Part shown: positions 16,908 through 27,554 of the stretch, in pieces
How the letters are laid out: every line of letters starts with the position of its first letter
How positions within the stretch are numbered: position 1 is the first letter of the stretch
NCBI RefSeq assembly: GCF_011440395.1
Contig: NZ_JAAOIX010000005.1
Location: forward strand, 1-64,000
DNA from: Pseudomaricurvus alcaniphilus
GTDB lineage: Bacteria > Pseudomonadota > Gammaproteobacteria > Pseudomonadales > Cellvibrionaceae
Direction: 5' to 3'
Length of the DNA: 64,000 nt
The notes under the pieces: model-generated
Told to the model about the DNA's origin: nothing
Databases searched by the model: none
The model's input: the letters and a program-made list of their open reading frames with translations, nothing else
Program-made: the position numbers and the translations under genes

Positions 16908-16922
16908 CCCAGCCCAATCGAC

Positions 16923-18692
16923 TCAGGCTACCGGCTCCTTTTTCTTCAGCCGAATGTTCAGCTCCCGCAACTGCTCCGTGGCCACCGCCCCCGGGGCGTC
17001 GGTCATGACACAGGCGGCGCTCTGGGTTTTCGGGAAGGCGATCACATCACGGATGGAGTGGGCGCCGGTCATCAACATAATCAGGCGATCGAGGCCAAAC
17101 GCCAGGCCGCCGTGGGGCGGTGCACCGTACTGCAGGGCGTCCAGCAAAAAGCCGAACTTCTCCCGCTGCTCGGCAGTGTCAATGCCCAGCACCTCGAACA
17201 CCGCCTGCTGCATGGGCTTCTGGTGGATACGAATCGAACCACCGCCCAACTCACAACCGTTCAGCACCATGTCGTAGGCCCGTGACAACGCCGCGGCCGG
17301 ATTGGCCCGCAACTCATCCGCCGCACAGGAGGGCGCGGTAAACGGGTGATGCAGGGAGGTCAGGCTGCCGTCGTCGGTCTCTTCGAACATCGGGAAGTCC
17401 ACCACCCACAGGGGCGCCCAGTCGCAGGTATAGAGATCCAGGTCTTCGCCCAGTTTGCAGCGCAACGCCCCCAACGCCTCGGTGACCACCTTGCTCTTGT
17501 CGGCCCCGAAGAAGACGATATCGCCGTTGGCGGCACCGGTGCGCTCCATGATCTGCAGGGTCACCTCGTCACCGAGAAACTTGATGATGGGCGACTGCAG
17601 GCCCTCGACGCCCTTTTCCAGCTCATTGACCTTGATCCAGGCCAGGCCCCTGGCGCCGTAGATGCCGACAAACTTGGTGTACTCATCGATCTGTTTGCGC
17701 GAGATGCTGGCGCCGCCACTGACTTTGAGTGCGGTGACCCGGCACTTGGGGTCATTGGCGGGGCCGGCAAAGACCTTGAAGTCGATGTCCTTGAGCAGAT
17801 CCTTGATTTCGGTCAGCTGCAGCGGGATGCGCAAGTCAGGCTTGTCGGAACCATAGGTCTGCATGGCTTCGGCGTAGGGCATACGGGGAAACTCTCCCAG
17901 CTCGACGCCCTTCAGGCGGCTGAACAACTGGCGAATCATGCCCTCGGTCACCGCCATGATCTGCTCTTCATCCATAAAGGAGGTTTCGATATCGATCTGG
18001 GTAAATTCCGGCTGCCGGTCGGCGCGCAGGTCTTCATCGCGAAAACATTTGGCGATCTGGTAATAGCGATCAAAGCCCGACACCATCAGCAGCTGCTTGA
18101 ACAGTTGCGGCGACTGCGGCAGGGCGAAGAACTTGCCCTCATGGGTGCGCGACGGCACCAGGTAGTCGCGTGCGCCCTCGGGGGTAGCGCGGGTGAGAAT
18201 CGGGGTTTCGATATCGAGGAAGCCGTTGTCGTCCAGGTAGTTGCGAATCGCGGTGGTCACCCTGGAGCGGAAGCGCAGGCGCTCCTGCATGTCCTGGCGA
18301 CGCAGATCCACATAGCGATACCTGAGGCGCACATCCTCGCCCACGGTAGTGTCGTGCAGGGGAAACGGCGGGGTCTCGGCGCTGTTGAGAATTTCTACCT
18401 CAAGCCCGTAGACCTCCACTTCACCGGTGGCCATATTGGGGTTGATGGTGGCTTCCGAGCGGGCCCGCACCCGGCCCTGCACCCGCAGCACGTACTCGCT
18501 GCGCACCTTGTCGGCAATTTTAAAATTCTCGGCGGCGTCCGGGTCAAACACCACCTGCACCACGCCATCACGGTCCCGCAAGTCGATAAAAATAACGCCA
18601 CCGTGATCACGGCGACGATCAACCCAGCCACAGAGCGTGACTTGCTGATCGATAAAAGAGGTATTGAGAGCGCCACAATACTGGGTGCGCAT
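16923..18692 (-). CDS. aspS: Aspartyl-tRNA synthetase
   Basis: AspS charges tRNA-Asp in the cytosol. The 589 residues have the N-terminal OB-fold anticodon-binding domain ([24 protein letters not shown]), class II motif 2 ([20 protein letters not shown]), the bacterial GAD insertion domain in the middle, and motif 3 ([15 protein letters not shown]). Length and features match bacterial AspRS. It reads away from fmdB on the same strand, as in Pseudomonas, where yebC and ruvC follow. Here the accessory operon intervenes. Confidence 0.97.
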   Translation of the reverse strand: MRTQYCGALNTSFIDQQVTLCGWVDRRRDHGGVIFIDLRDRDGVVQVVFDPDAAENFKIADKVRSEYVLRVQGRVRARSEATINPNMATGEVEVYGLEVEILNSAETPPFPLHDTTVGEDVRLRYRYVDLRRQDMQERLRFRSRVTTAIRNYLDDNGFLDIETPILTRATPEGARDYLVPSRTHEGKFFALPQSPQLFKQLLMVSGFDRYYQIAKCFRDEDLRADRQPEFTQIDIETSFMDEEQIMAVTEGMIRQLFSRLKGVELGEFPRMPYAEAMQTYGSDKPDLRIPLQLTEIKDLLKDIDFKVFAGPANDPKCRVTALKVSGGASISRKQIDEYTKFVGIYGARGLAWIKVNELEKGVEGLQSPIIKFLGDEVTLQIMERTGAANGDIVFFGADKSKVVTEALGALRCKLGEDLDLYTCDWAPLWVVDFPMFEETDDGSLTSLHHPFTAPSCAADELRANPAAALSRAYDMVLNGCELGGGSIRIHQKPMQQAVFEVLGIDTAEQREKFGFLLDALQYGAPPHGGLAFGLDRLIMLMTGAHSIRDVIAFPKTQSAACVMTDAPGAVATEQLRELNIRLKKKEPVA

Positions 18693-18823
18693 AAATTTCT
18701 TCCTGTTAGGTCTGGTGAGTTCTTGGTTTGGGTCGCCGCCTTGGCCGGTCGCCCTGGCCCCGCGGTTTCTCCCCCTGAGACTATGCCTCAGCCCTTAAGG
18801 CCGAGGCCATAAGCCCCAGGCCG

Positions 18824-19129
18824 CTATTCCTTGGCGGCGGGTTTGGCGGCCGGCGCCGCGGCAGGTTTGGCCGCAGGGCTGCCACTGTCGCTGGATTTGG
18901 CCGTTCCGGCCGTATCACTGCTGCTGTGGAGATTTTTCTTTTTGGCCCCGGTTTTGAAATCCGTTTCATACCAACCGCTGCCCGCCAGGCGAAAGCCCGC
19001 GGCAGATACCTTCTTATTCAGGCCGGGCTTGCCACACTCCGGACAATCCGTCAACGCCGGATCGCTCATTTTTTGCAGGGCCTCAAGCTCGTGGCCACAC
19101 TCGCGACATGCATACTCATAAATCGGCAT
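18824..19129 (-). CDS. FmdB-type zinc-ribbon protein
   Basis: A small protein of 101 residues. The N-terminal FmdB/CxxC regulatory-type domain begins MPIYEYACRECGHELEALQK and has a second pair in DCPECGKP, giving one zinc site. GSGWYETDFK is typical of the family. The C-terminal third is a low-complexity Ala/Lys/Pro/Ser tail. Its function is not established; it commonly lies just upstream of aspS, as here (131 bases). Confidence 0.88.
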   Translation of the reverse strand: MPIYEYACRECGHELEALQKMSDPALTDCPECGKPGLNKKVSAAGFRLAGSGWYETDFKTGAKKKNLHSSSDTAGTAKSSDSGSPAAKPAAAPAAKPAAKE

Positions 19130-19142
19130 ATAGGGTACCTCT

Positions 19143-19200
19143 CTATCGAAAACTACTGAAACTATCGAAAACTACTGAAACTATGGAAAACAACTGCAAA
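19143..19200. repeat. 19-bp tandem repeat, three units
   Basis: CTATCGAAAACTACTGAAA occurs twice head to tail (19143-19161, 19162-19180), followed by a diverged third unit. It begins 14 bases upstream of the fmdB start, in the region shared with the divergent HPt/HD-GYP gene. It may be a set of regulator-binding sites or simple slippage. Confidence 0.7.
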
Positions 19201-19232
19201 ACCGGGCAGACCTCTGATGGATTTCTTCCTGG

Positions 19233-19270
19233 TTTGTCAGTACATCATCCATTTGTCAGTACATCGTCCA
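19233..19270. repeat. Second 19-bp tandem repeat, two units
   Basis: TTTGTCAGTACATCATCCA (19233-19251) is followed directly by the same unit with one substitution (19252-19270). The sequence is unrelated to the neighbouring repeat at 19143 but has the same 19-bp period. Confidence 0.7.
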
Positions 19271-19336
19271 GAGGCCCCCGTAAAAAAGCGGGACATTATA
19301 CCCCAGCAAAATCCGACGGTTAAGTAACTATGAACT

Positions 19337-20509
19337 ATGCTTGTAAATACCTGCCACTCCAGAGCGACGATTGCGGCCATGCACAACCTGGATCCCAACA
19401 CCATAACCCCTGACCTGCTGGAAGATTTTTACCAGGATTTCAACGATCACTACCAGAACTGCGAGACAGCCCTGATCGAGCTGGAGCAAGAGCCACAGGA
19501 CAGTGCCAGGGTCAACGCCCTGTTTCGTTCAGTCCACACCATCAAGGGCAACCTGCTCTATATCGGCCTGCACCAGCTGTCACCCCTGTTGCAGGGCATC
19601 GAGGACATCCTCGAGCAGATCCGCCAGCTGCGCTTTCACTACGATAACAGCCTCAGCGATGTCATCCTGCTGGCGATGGATAAAACCCGGCAACTGGTCG
19701 ATGAGGCCCTGGCCGGAGACAACCCGCTGGCGGCCGCCAGCAGCGCCACCGACTTCGCCCAGCTCTGCCAGGCGCTGCAGCGTATTGCCAGTACGGCGGA
19801 CGAGCAGCGCCCGGCTGCTGTGAACCGGGCCCTGCGCCTGCTGAGCCCGCAGGATAACCTGGCCCTGGCGCCGGAACAGCCGGGCAGCTTCCTGGAAACC
19901 GTCGCCCGCATGGGCGTACAGGTGTGCGATGACATTCGCTTTATCGATAACCTGGTGCCGGCGCTGGAACTGCGCTCCGGCTTTTGGCAGGGCAAGACCC
20001 ACCGCTCCGCCCTGCTGGCGCTGCGCATCAACGCTTGCGGCAACCGGCGGGTCACCCCGGAACAGTTGCTGATGGCGGTGCTGTTTCACGACCTCGGCAT
20101 GTCCTTCCTGCCGCTGGAAATACTCCACAAAAGCGGCCGCCTGAATTACGACGAGCGGCGCGCCATGGAGGAGCATGTCTACAACAGCTGTCACTTGCTG
20201 AGCAATATGCACGGTTGGGATGAGGCGATCACCATGATCATTCAACACCACGAGCGCTGTGATGGCTCCGGCTACCCGGAGGGCTTGCGCGGCGACCAGA
20301 TCTGCGACGGGGCAAAAATTCTCGCCATCACCGATACCTTCGATGCCTGCCGCTACAGCCGGGCCTACCGCAGCGAACAAAAACGCCCACTGCTGCGCGC
20401 CATTTCCGAAGTCAATCGACTCTGTGCCATCGAGTTCGATGAGTATTGGGTGGCCGCTTTTAACCAGGTCATAAAGCAGCAGTTCACCACCGGCCAGCAA
20501 ATGCCCTAG
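19337..20509 (+). CDS. HPt / HD-GYP hybrid signalling protein
   Basis: The 390 residues comprise an N-terminal histidine phosphotransfer domain (VHTIKGN, His67) and a linker. A C-terminal HD-GYP domain follows with FHDLGM (251-255), a helix histidine in EEHVYNS, HHERCDGSGYPEGLRG (from 304) and TDTFDACRYSRAYR. HD-GYP proteins hydrolyse cyclic di-GMP. The consensus lysine of HDxGK is methionine here, so activity is uncertain. Phosphorelay input from an unlinked histidine kinase is likely. The ATG at 19337 has no clear ribosome site; an in-frame ATG at 19379 is an alternative. Confidence 0.82.
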   Translation: MLVNTCHSRATIAAMHNLDPNTITPDLLEDFYQDFNDHYQNCETALIELEQEPQDSARVNALFRSVHTIKGNLLYIGLHQLSPLLQGIEDILEQIRQLRFHYDNSLSDVILLAMDKTRQLVDEALAGDNPLAAASSATDFAQLCQALQRIASTADEQRPAAVNRALRLLSPQDNLALAPEQPGSFLETVARMGVQVCDDIRFIDNLVPALELRSGFWQGKTHRSALLALRINACGNRRVTPEQLLMAVLFHDLGMSFLPLEILHKSGRLNYDERRAMEEHVYNSCHLLSNMHGWDEAITMIIQHHERCDGSGYPEGLRGDQICDGAKILAITDTFDACRYSRAYRSEQKRPLLRAISEVNRLCAIEFDEYWVAAFNQVIKQQFTTGQQMP

Positions 20510-20629
20510 CCGCTCCGCGGCCCAACCTGTGGACGGCAATAACCGCCTGCAAAAAACGACACAAATCAAAAAACATTAAAAAAAACACTGAAAATACAGC
20601 CCCAAAGCACCCTCGACGCAGCTTTTTTA

Positions 20630-20658
20630 TTGCCTGTCAGGAAAATATGCTATATACA
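20630..20658 (+). promoter_or_regulatory. Sigma70-type promoter of HU-like gene
   Basis: TTGCCT (20630-20635) and TATACA (20653-20658) are exactly 17 bp apart, in an AT-rich stretch. The predicted leader is about 150 bases. The rest of the gap between 20510 and this promoter is AT-rich with no feature I can support. Confidence 0.6.
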
Positions 20659-20685
20659 TAGGGCCAACACAAGGCATCTCGTGTT

Positions 20686-20742
20686 AGAGCCTTTAAAATC
20701 AGGCGTTTTTAAGGTTTATTAAAAGGCTCTGGTTGTACAACC
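20686..20742 (+). promoter_or_regulatory. Structured 5' leader of HU-like gene
   Basis: AGAGCCTTT (20686-20694) pairs with AAAGGCTCT (20722-20730). It is followed immediately by the perfect 12-bp palindrome GGTTGTACAACC (20731-20742). Both lie downstream of the predicted promoter, so they would be in the mRNA leader as two adjacent hairpins. They could control translation or stability, or bind a dimeric regulator. Confidence 0.5.
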
Positions 20743-20817
20743 GAAGTTGTGTGCTCCTGGTTAACACAAGACAACAACTCACAGTAAAAAATAATTCCAT
20801 CGAAAAGGAAAAATACT

Positions 20818-21222
20818 ATGGCTGCCCGCAAAGCTCCCGCCAAAAAAACACCCGCTAAAAAAGCACCTGCCAAAAAAGCTGCAGCGACTGCGAAAAAAGT
20901 CAAAGCCCTGCAGGAACGCTACACCAAAACCCAAATCCTGACCCAAATCGCTGAAAATACCGAACTCAGCAGAAAGCAGGTACAGAGTGTGCTGGATGAA
21001 CTGAGCGATATCATTGAAGGGCACATCAAAAAACGCGCCGTGGGTGAGTTTGTGTTGCCCGGCCTGTTAAAAGTCAGCGCAGTGAAAAAACCGGCCCGCA
21101 AAGCCCGCAAGAACGTTCCCAACCCGTTCAAGCCCGGCGAAACCATGGATGTAGCGGCCAAGCCCGCCAGCGTGCAAGTTAAAATCCGACCGCTGAAAAA
21201 ACTGAAAGATATGGCAGTTTAA
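20818..21222 (+). CDS. HU-like DNA-binding protein with Lys-rich tail
   Basis: This is a nucleoid-associated protein of 134 residues. The first 28 residues form a histone-H1-like tail of PAKK/APAKK repeats. The remainder is an HU/IHF-type domain (YTKTQILTQIAENTELSRKQ, then VGEFVLPGLLKVSAV and arm-like KPARKARKNVPNPFKPGE). It should bind and bend DNA without strong sequence preference, the tail adding charge-based contacts. AAGGA lies eight bases before the ATG. It is monocistronic, with its own promoter and structured leader. Confidence 0.9.
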   Translation: MAARKAPAKKTPAKKAPAKKAAATAKKVKALQERYTKTQILTQIAENTELSRKQVQSVLDELSDIIEGHIKKRAVGEFVLPGLLKVSAVKKPARKARKNVPNPFKPGETMDVAAKPASVQVKIRPLKKLKDMAV

Positions 21223-21260
21223 ACAGCCAACTGACCCTCACAGGGCCAGGCGATCAGCGT

Positions 21261-21282
21261 CACCGCGCGCGAGCGCGCGGTG
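21261..21282. terminator. GC-rich hairpin between convergent genes
   Basis: CACCGCGCGC and GCGCGCGGTG form a perfect 10-bp stem around GA, between the HU-like gene and the convergent HIT gene. There is no T-run, so it is not a classical intrinsic terminator. It may protect the 3' ends. Confidence 0.45.
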
Positions 21283-21300
21283 CGATGCCTGAGCTACGCT

Positions 21301-21768
21301 TCAGCGTTTCCCCCCGGTGCCAGCCAGCTGCTTGAAATCGTCGCCTGCCAGCGCACTGCACAGCCGCGACACCAGTGTCTTCAATTCCTTATCGGTATAT
21401 TTGGCCGGCGGGTGCACGCCCCATATAGAGCCGGGCCAGGCCTTGTCGCTCTTGAAGCGCGCCACATGATGTAAATGCAATTGCGGCACCAGGTTGCCCA
21501 GCGCCGCCACATTCATTTTATCTGGCACAAACAAATCGGCCATCACCTCGGCCAGGTGGCAGGACTCCGCCATCAACTGCTGCCGGTCGACCTCGGCCAG
21601 GTGGTGAATCTCGCGCTTGCCACTGCGTTTCGGTACCAGGATGCACCAGGGATAATTGGCATCCCGGCTGAGCAGTACCAGCGACAACGGAAACTCCCCC
21701 AGCACCACGCTGTCCTCGGCCAATACAGGATTGAGTTCGAATTTCTTCTCGACATCGAGTTCAGACAT
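21301..21768 (-). CDS. HIT-domain protein
   Basis: A histidine-triad nucleotide-binding protein of 155 residues. The HxHxH-type signature appears as QLHLHHVARF, and the N-terminal half has the family's NYPWCILVPKRSGKREIHHL. These proteins usually hydrolyse dinucleoside polyphosphates or nucleoside phosphoramidates; the substrate here is unknown. The ATG at 21768 is preceded by AAAGGAG, a clear ribosome site that excludes an upstream in-frame ATG at 21798. Confidence 0.9.
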   Translation of the reverse strand: MSELDVEKKFELNPVLAEDSVVLGEFPLSLVLLSRDANYPWCILVPKRSGKREIHHLAEVDRQQLMAESCHLAEVMADLFVPDKMNVAALGNLVPQLHLHHVARFKSDKAWPGSIWGVHPPAKYTDKELKTLVSRLCSALAGDDFKQLAGTGGKR

Positions 21769-21853
21769 TAAAGTTTGCTCCTTTCCCCCGCTTAACATCC
21801 ACCGTAGAATACCCCTCTTGTAAAAATTAACCTAGTCGGGAACCGAATACTTC

Positions 21854-23581
21854 ATGCGTGCCAGCCGCTTTCTGATCGCCACCCTCAAACAAAACCCCTC
21901 CGACGCCGTCGCCATCAGCCATCAATTGATGCTGCGCTCCGGCATGATTCGCCAGCTCGCCTCCGGCCTGTACACCTGGCTGCCCATGGGCCTGCGGGTA
22001 TTTCGCAAGGTCGAGGCCATCGTGCGCGAGGAGATGGACGCCGCCGGCGCCCAGGAAGTACTGATGCCGGTGGTGCAACCGGCCGAACTGTGGCAGGAGT
22101 CCGGTCGCTGGGAGCAGTACGGCCCGGAGCTGTTGCGCATCAGCGATCGCCATGACAACAGCTTCTGCCTGGGGCCGACCCACGAGGAGGTCATCACCGA
22201 CCTGATTCGCAACGAGCTGCGCAGCTACAAACAGCTGCCGGCCAACTTCTACCAGATCCAGACCAAATTCCGCGATGAAGTGCGGCCGCGCTTTGGCATT
22301 ATGCGCGCCCGGGAATTCACCATGAAGGACGCCTACTCCTTCCATCTGGGGCAGCCCTGCCTGCAGCAAACCTACGAGCGCATGCACACGGCCTACTGCA
22401 ATATCTTCAATCGCATCGGCCTGGATTTCCGCCCCGTATTGGCAGACACCGGCTCCATCGGCGGCTCCAGCTCCCATGAATTTCACGTGCTGGCCGACAG
22501 CGGCGAGGACGATATCGCCTTCAGCAGCGGCAGCGATTACGCCGCCAACATCGAACTGGCGGAGGCCATCGCCCCGGCCAGGCCGCGGCCGGCGCCGAGC
22601 CAGGAGCTGAGCGAAGTCGCCACCCCCGGTCAGCACACCATTGAAGACGTATCCAAATGCTTGCAGCTGAGCCCGGCCAACGTCTTGAAGACCCTGATCG
22701 TTATGGCGCAAGCCGACGCCGACGGCAAGCAGGGCCTGGTGGCGCTGGTGTTGCGCGGCGATCACGAACTGAACACCGTCAAGGCCGAAAAGCAGCCCGG
22801 CGTAGCCGCGCCGCTGACCTTTGCCCCGGAGGCGCTGATCAAACAGACCCTGAACTGCAGTCCCGGCTCACTGGGTCCGGTAGGGCTGAAGATTCCACTG
22901 TTGGTCGATCGCAGCGCCGCCGCCGAGGCCGATTTTGCCTGTGGCGCCAACCGCGACGGTTATCACCTCACCGGTGTCAACTGGGGTCGTGACCTGCCCG
23001 AGGGCAACGTCGTCGACCTGCGCAATGTGGTCGCCGGTGACCCCAGCCCCTGCGGCCAGGGCACCCTGGAGATCAAGCGCGGCATCGAGGTCGGCCACAT
23101 CTTCCAGCTCGGCACCAAGTACAGTGAAGCCATGCGCGCCACGGTACTGGACGAGAACGGCAAGGAGCAGGTGATGACCATGGGCTGCTACGGCATCGGT
23201 GTCAGCCGGGTAGTTGCCGCCGCCATCGAGCAAAACTACGACGCCAACGGCATTATCTGGCCAGACGCGATCGCCCCCTTCCAGCTGGCCCTGATCCCCA
23301 TCAACCTGCAGAAGTCCGAGGCGGTGAAAAACTACTGCGAGCAGCTCTACCAAACCCTGCGCGAACGCGGCGTCGACGTATTGTTTATGGACGAAGACAA
23401 GGCCCGCCTGGGAGTAATGCTGGCCAACACCGACCTGATGGGCATTCCCCACCGCATCGTCATCGGCGATCGCGGGCTGGAAGCGGGCGTGGCCGAATAC
23501 AAGGGCCGGCGCGACGCCGACAAGCAGGACATCGCGCTGGATAATTTGCTCGACTTCCTGGCCTCGACCCTGGCCGGATGA
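21854..23581 (+). CDS. proS: Prolyl-tRNA synthetase
   Basis: ProS is a cytosolic class II synthetase of the bacterial type with 575 residues. Features in order are motif 1, motif 2 ([22 protein letters not shown]), the inserted YbaK-like editing domain (about 225-385, ending [20 protein letters not shown]) that removes alanine from tRNA-Pro, motif 3 ([19 protein letters not shown]) and the anticodon-binding domain. The length is standard. A lytic transglycosylase gene follows 27 bases later. Confidence 0.97.
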   Translation: MRASRFLIATLKQNPSDAVAISHQLMLRSGMIRQLASGLYTWLPMGLRVFRKVEAIVREEMDAAGAQEVLMPVVQPAELWQESGRWEQYGPELLRISDRHDNSFCLGPTHEEVITDLIRNELRSYKQLPANFYQIQTKFRDEVRPRFGIMRAREFTMKDAYSFHLGQPCLQQTYERMHTAYCNIFNRIGLDFRPVLADTGSIGGSSSHEFHVLADSGEDDIAFSSGSDYAANIELAEAIAPARPRPAPSQELSEVATPGQHTIEDVSKCLQLSPANVLKTLIVMAQADADGKQGLVALVLRGDHELNTVKAEKQPGVAAPLTFAPEALIKQTLNCSPGSLGPVGLKIPLLVDRSAAAEADFACGANRDGYHLTGVNWGRDLPEGNVVDLRNVVAGDPSPCGQGTLEIKRGIEVGHIFQLGTKYSEAMRATVLDENGKEQVMTMGCYGIGVSRVVAAAIEQNYDANGIIWPDAIAPFQLALIPINLQKSEAVKNYCEQLYQTLRERGVDVLFMDEDKARLGVMLANTDLMGIPHRIVIGDRGLEAGVAEYKGRRDADKQDIALDNLLDFLASTLAG

Positions 23582-23608
23582 TTTAACCTGGCCAAACGAG
23601 TGATAGCC

Positions 23609-24205
23609 ATGCCGCCAGCGCGCCGCACCGAATCAACACAGCGCCTCGCCGGCCTGGTTGCCGGGCTGCTGTTTTTCGCGGCCGCTTGCGCCCTCGGCAA
23701 CCAACCTGCGGCGCCGGTGGATGAGGAACTGCGGCACTACCTGAAGACCGCCATCGAAACCAGCGACAGCTTTGTTGACCGCTTCGATGCCGAGGTCTGG
23801 CTGCTGTCGAAACAGGAACCCATGGGCCGCTTTTTCGACGACCCGCAGCAGCGCATGGATATGTTGCGGCGTATCCACCGCGCCGCCAGCAGTGCCGGCC
23901 TGCAACCGGAGGTGGTGCTGGCGGTGATCGAGGTGGAGAGTCGCTTTGATCGTTTTGCTGTGTCCAGTGCCGGCGCCCAGGGCATGATGCAAGTGATGCC
24001 GTTCTGGAAAAATGAAATCGGGCATCCGGACGACAACCTCACCGATATCGACACCAACTTGCGCTACGGCTGCGCCATTCTCAAACATTACCTCAACAAG
24101 GCCAACGGCCGCCTGATGGACGCTCTCGCCCGCTACAACGGCAGCTACGGCCAGTACTGGTATCCGCGCCGGGTGATGAACGCCTGGCAGGACAACTGGC
24201 GCTGA
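23609..24205 (+). CDS. Secreted lytic transglycosylase (SLT domain)
   Basis: The 198-residue product has an N-terminal signal (LAGLVAGLLFFAAACALG, possibly a lipobox at AAAC). An SLT domain follows, with VLAVIEVESRFDRFAVSSAGAQGMMQVMPFW containing the catalytic Glu in VES, and ALARYNGSYG. It should cleave peptidoglycan to 1,6-anhydromuropeptides in the periplasm. The ATG at 23609 has GAG eight bases upstream; a GTG at 23600 is an alternative. It probably shares the proS transcript. Confidence 0.9.
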   Translation: MPPARRTESTQRLAGLVAGLLFFAAACALGNQPAAPVDEELRHYLKTAIETSDSFVDRFDAEVWLLSKQEPMGRFFDDPQQRMDMLRRIHRAASSAGLQPEVVLAVIEVESRFDRFAVSSAGAQGMMQVMPFWKNEIGHPDDNLTDIDTNLRYGCAILKHYLNKANGRLMDALARYNGSYGQYWYPRRVMNAWQDNWR

Positions 24206-24244
24206 GCAGTGCACGGCTCACGGGCCAGCGTCTACAGCATACCT

Positions 24245-24709
24245 TTATTCGCTGCGCCCGGTGTCGAGCCACATGCGCAGGGACTCCAGTGTCTGCGGCC
24301 CCACCAGTGTGCTCTGCAATTCACCGCGCGGATTGTAAACCAGGGTCGTGGGCAGCACCGAGGGGCGCTGGTAGGCCAGCATGGGCGCCGGATCCTCGCT
24401 CAACACCGGAAACTCGACCCCCAACGCCGCAATCTGGCGAGCCAATTCGGCACTCTCGGGGTTGTCAAAATTGACCCCTAACACCACTGCCTCGGCGGCG
24501 TACTGGCGGGCGAATTCATTCAGCTCCGGCATTTCCTTGCGACAGGGCAAGCACCACTCGGCCCAGTAATTGATAAACACCCATTTGCCGCGGTAACTGT
24601 CCCACTCACTCTCGCCGACACTGTGAATAGCGAGACCGGGTTGGCGCTCGCAGCCACTCAGCACAAGCGCCATCAGCAGCAGCAAAAAACCCGCCACACC
24701 TCTATTCAC
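24245..24709 (-). CDS. TlpA-like thioredoxin-fold lipoprotein
   Basis: The product is 154 residues: a lipoprotein signal ending LVLSGC, then a TlpA/ResA-type thioredoxin domain with active site WCLPC and cis-proline region SVLPTTLVYNP. It should act as a membrane-tethered periplasmic thiol reductase. The start is GTG at 24709, preceded by GGAGG six bases upstream. It overlaps the end of the yihY gene by eight bases, so the two are coupled. The frame extends far upstream inside yihY, but that part is not coding. Confidence 0.88.
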   Translation of the reverse strand: MNRGVAGFLLLLMALVLSGCERQPGLAIHSVGESEWDSYRGKWVFINYWAEWCLPCRKEMPELNEFARQYAAEAVVLGVNFDNPESAELARQIAALGVEFPVLSEDPAPMLAYQRPSVLPTTLVYNPRGELQSTLVGPQTLESLRMWLDTGRSE

Positions 24710-26006
24710 CGACCGCCTCCGCACCGCACCGGGACGGCTTTGATGCCGTCTCCGGGGCCATTGCAGCACCGTTTTCCGCTCCGCTCTGCTGGGCAAAGAT
24801 CGCTCCGATCGACACATTGAATTCATGCTCCATACTCTCTTCCAGGGCCCGCAAGCGAGTGCCGACCGCGGCGAACCAGGGGTAGTTTTGCAGTTCGCCG
24901 CCGGCGTCGGCCAGCGGCGATTCCAGCCCCACCGCGCGCGCCAGTTGCCGCAGGGTAAAGCTGTTGAGGTCGCGACATAATATATAGTCGCCATCGGCGG
25001 TCAAGGTGATCACCCGCTCCTCGTGCAAGGCATCGCGAATGTGCTGCCACTGCTCCGCCTCGATATTTTCTGCCAGCAGTTGCTCGTCTTGCAGGGCCAG
25101 CCCGCTCTGGTGATTTTGCCGCAATACCCAGAGCGCAATCAGCGCCGCCAGTAAATCCGGATAGTGCGGCTGCACCCCCTGTTTTCTGAAGGTCGACAGG
25201 GTCCTGACAAAGAGCGCCCCCACCAGCACAATCATCCACAACAGGTAAATCCACATCAGCAGCAGTGGCACCATGGCAAAGGCGCCGTAGACGGCGGTAA
25301 AACTGGTGTGCGCCACAATCCAGGCAAACAGGTCCTTGCAGAACTCGAAACACACCGCGGTCAGGGCGCCACCGGCCAGCGCGTGGCGGAACGGCACCTT
25401 GCAATTGGGCACCGCGGCGAACAGCAGGGTAAAGGCCACTGAGGTGAGGATCCAGGGGAAAAAACTGAACAGCGCCGGTATCAGGCCGAGACTGTCGTAC
25501 TCGCGCACAAACAGTTTCAGGCTCAGCACATAGGTGCTCATCGCCAGGCCTATGCCCAGCAGCAGCGGGCCGATACTGAGAATGGCCCAGTAGATCAGGA
25601 AACTGGTAATACCGCGGCGATTGCCCTCGGTGCCCCAGATCGCATTGAAGGTCACTTCGATGTTTTTGATCATCAGGAAGGCGGTCACCATCAAAATCAG
25701 CAAACCCACCAGGGTGAGGCGCCGAGCCTGCTGGGTAAATTCATCCAGGTACTGCTGGATCTCCAGCCCCGAGTCCGGCAGCAAATGCTCGAACAAGAAT
25801 GCCTGCACCACGTCCGACATACCCTCAAACGCCGGAAACAGGGAAAACATGGTGAACACCAGTGTCAGCAGGGGCACCACCCCGAACAGGGTCACATAGG
25901 TCAGTGCTGCCGCTTGCTGGCGACAGCCTTTTTCTGTGTACTCGCGCCACAGGTAGACCATAAACTCGCCCACCGTTGCCGCGTTGACATTGAGTTTGCC
26001 GATCAT
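24702..26006 (-). CDS. YihY/BrkB-family inner-membrane protein
   Basis: The 434 residues begin with a polytopic YihY/virulence-factor-BrkB domain of six hydrophobic segments (AALTYVTLFGVVPLLTLVFT near the start, GAFAMVPLLLMWIYLLWMIVL at the end). A cytosolic C-terminal domain of about 150 residues looks winged-helix-like. The biochemical function of the family is not settled; it was once mis-annotated as RNase BN. The ATG at 26006 is preferred over upstream non-conserved starts. Confidence 0.87.
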   Translation of the reverse strand: MIGKLNVNAATVGEFMVYLWREYTEKGCRQQAAALTYVTLFGVVPLLTLVFTMFSLFPAFEGMSDVVQAFLFEHLLPDSGLEIQQYLDEFTQQARRLTLVGLLILMVTAFLMIKNIEVTFNAIWGTEGNRRGITSFLIYWAILSIGPLLLGIGLAMSTYVLSLKLFVREYDSLGLIPALFSFFPWILTSVAFTLLFAAVPNCKVPFRHALAGGALTAVCFEFCKDLFAWIVAHTSFTAVYGAFAMVPLLLMWIYLLWMIVLVGALFVRTLSTFRKQGVQPHYPDLLAALIALWVLRQNHQSGLALQDEQLLAENIEAEQWQHIRDALHEERVITLTADGDYILCRDLNSFTLRQLARAVGLESPLADAGGELQNYPWFAAVGTRLRALEESMEHEFNVSIGAIFAQQSGAENGAAMAPETASKPSRCGAEAVGE

Positions 26007-26192
26007 AGCCAAATGAACCCCTCTGCGCGGTCCGCGCGTAGACACTTGTAGCTGCGATTTTAGCCCGCTACCCCGACGCAACCGCCGCTGTGCGGATAAA
26101 TGTTCTTATCCCGGCCAGCCGCGTAGAGTTGCAGCCCGGGAGCTATTACAATAGCCGCATTATGACAGATCAATCGCAAGGATAATCCAGTT

Positions 26193-27528
<1,336 letters not shown>

Positions 27529-27554
27529 CCCTCACTCACTAAAAGGTTTCCAGC

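Noticed and set aside
21261-21282. Intrinsic terminator of the HU-like gene
   Set aside because: The stem is strong but no U-run follows in either direction, so only a hairpin of uncertain role is claimed.
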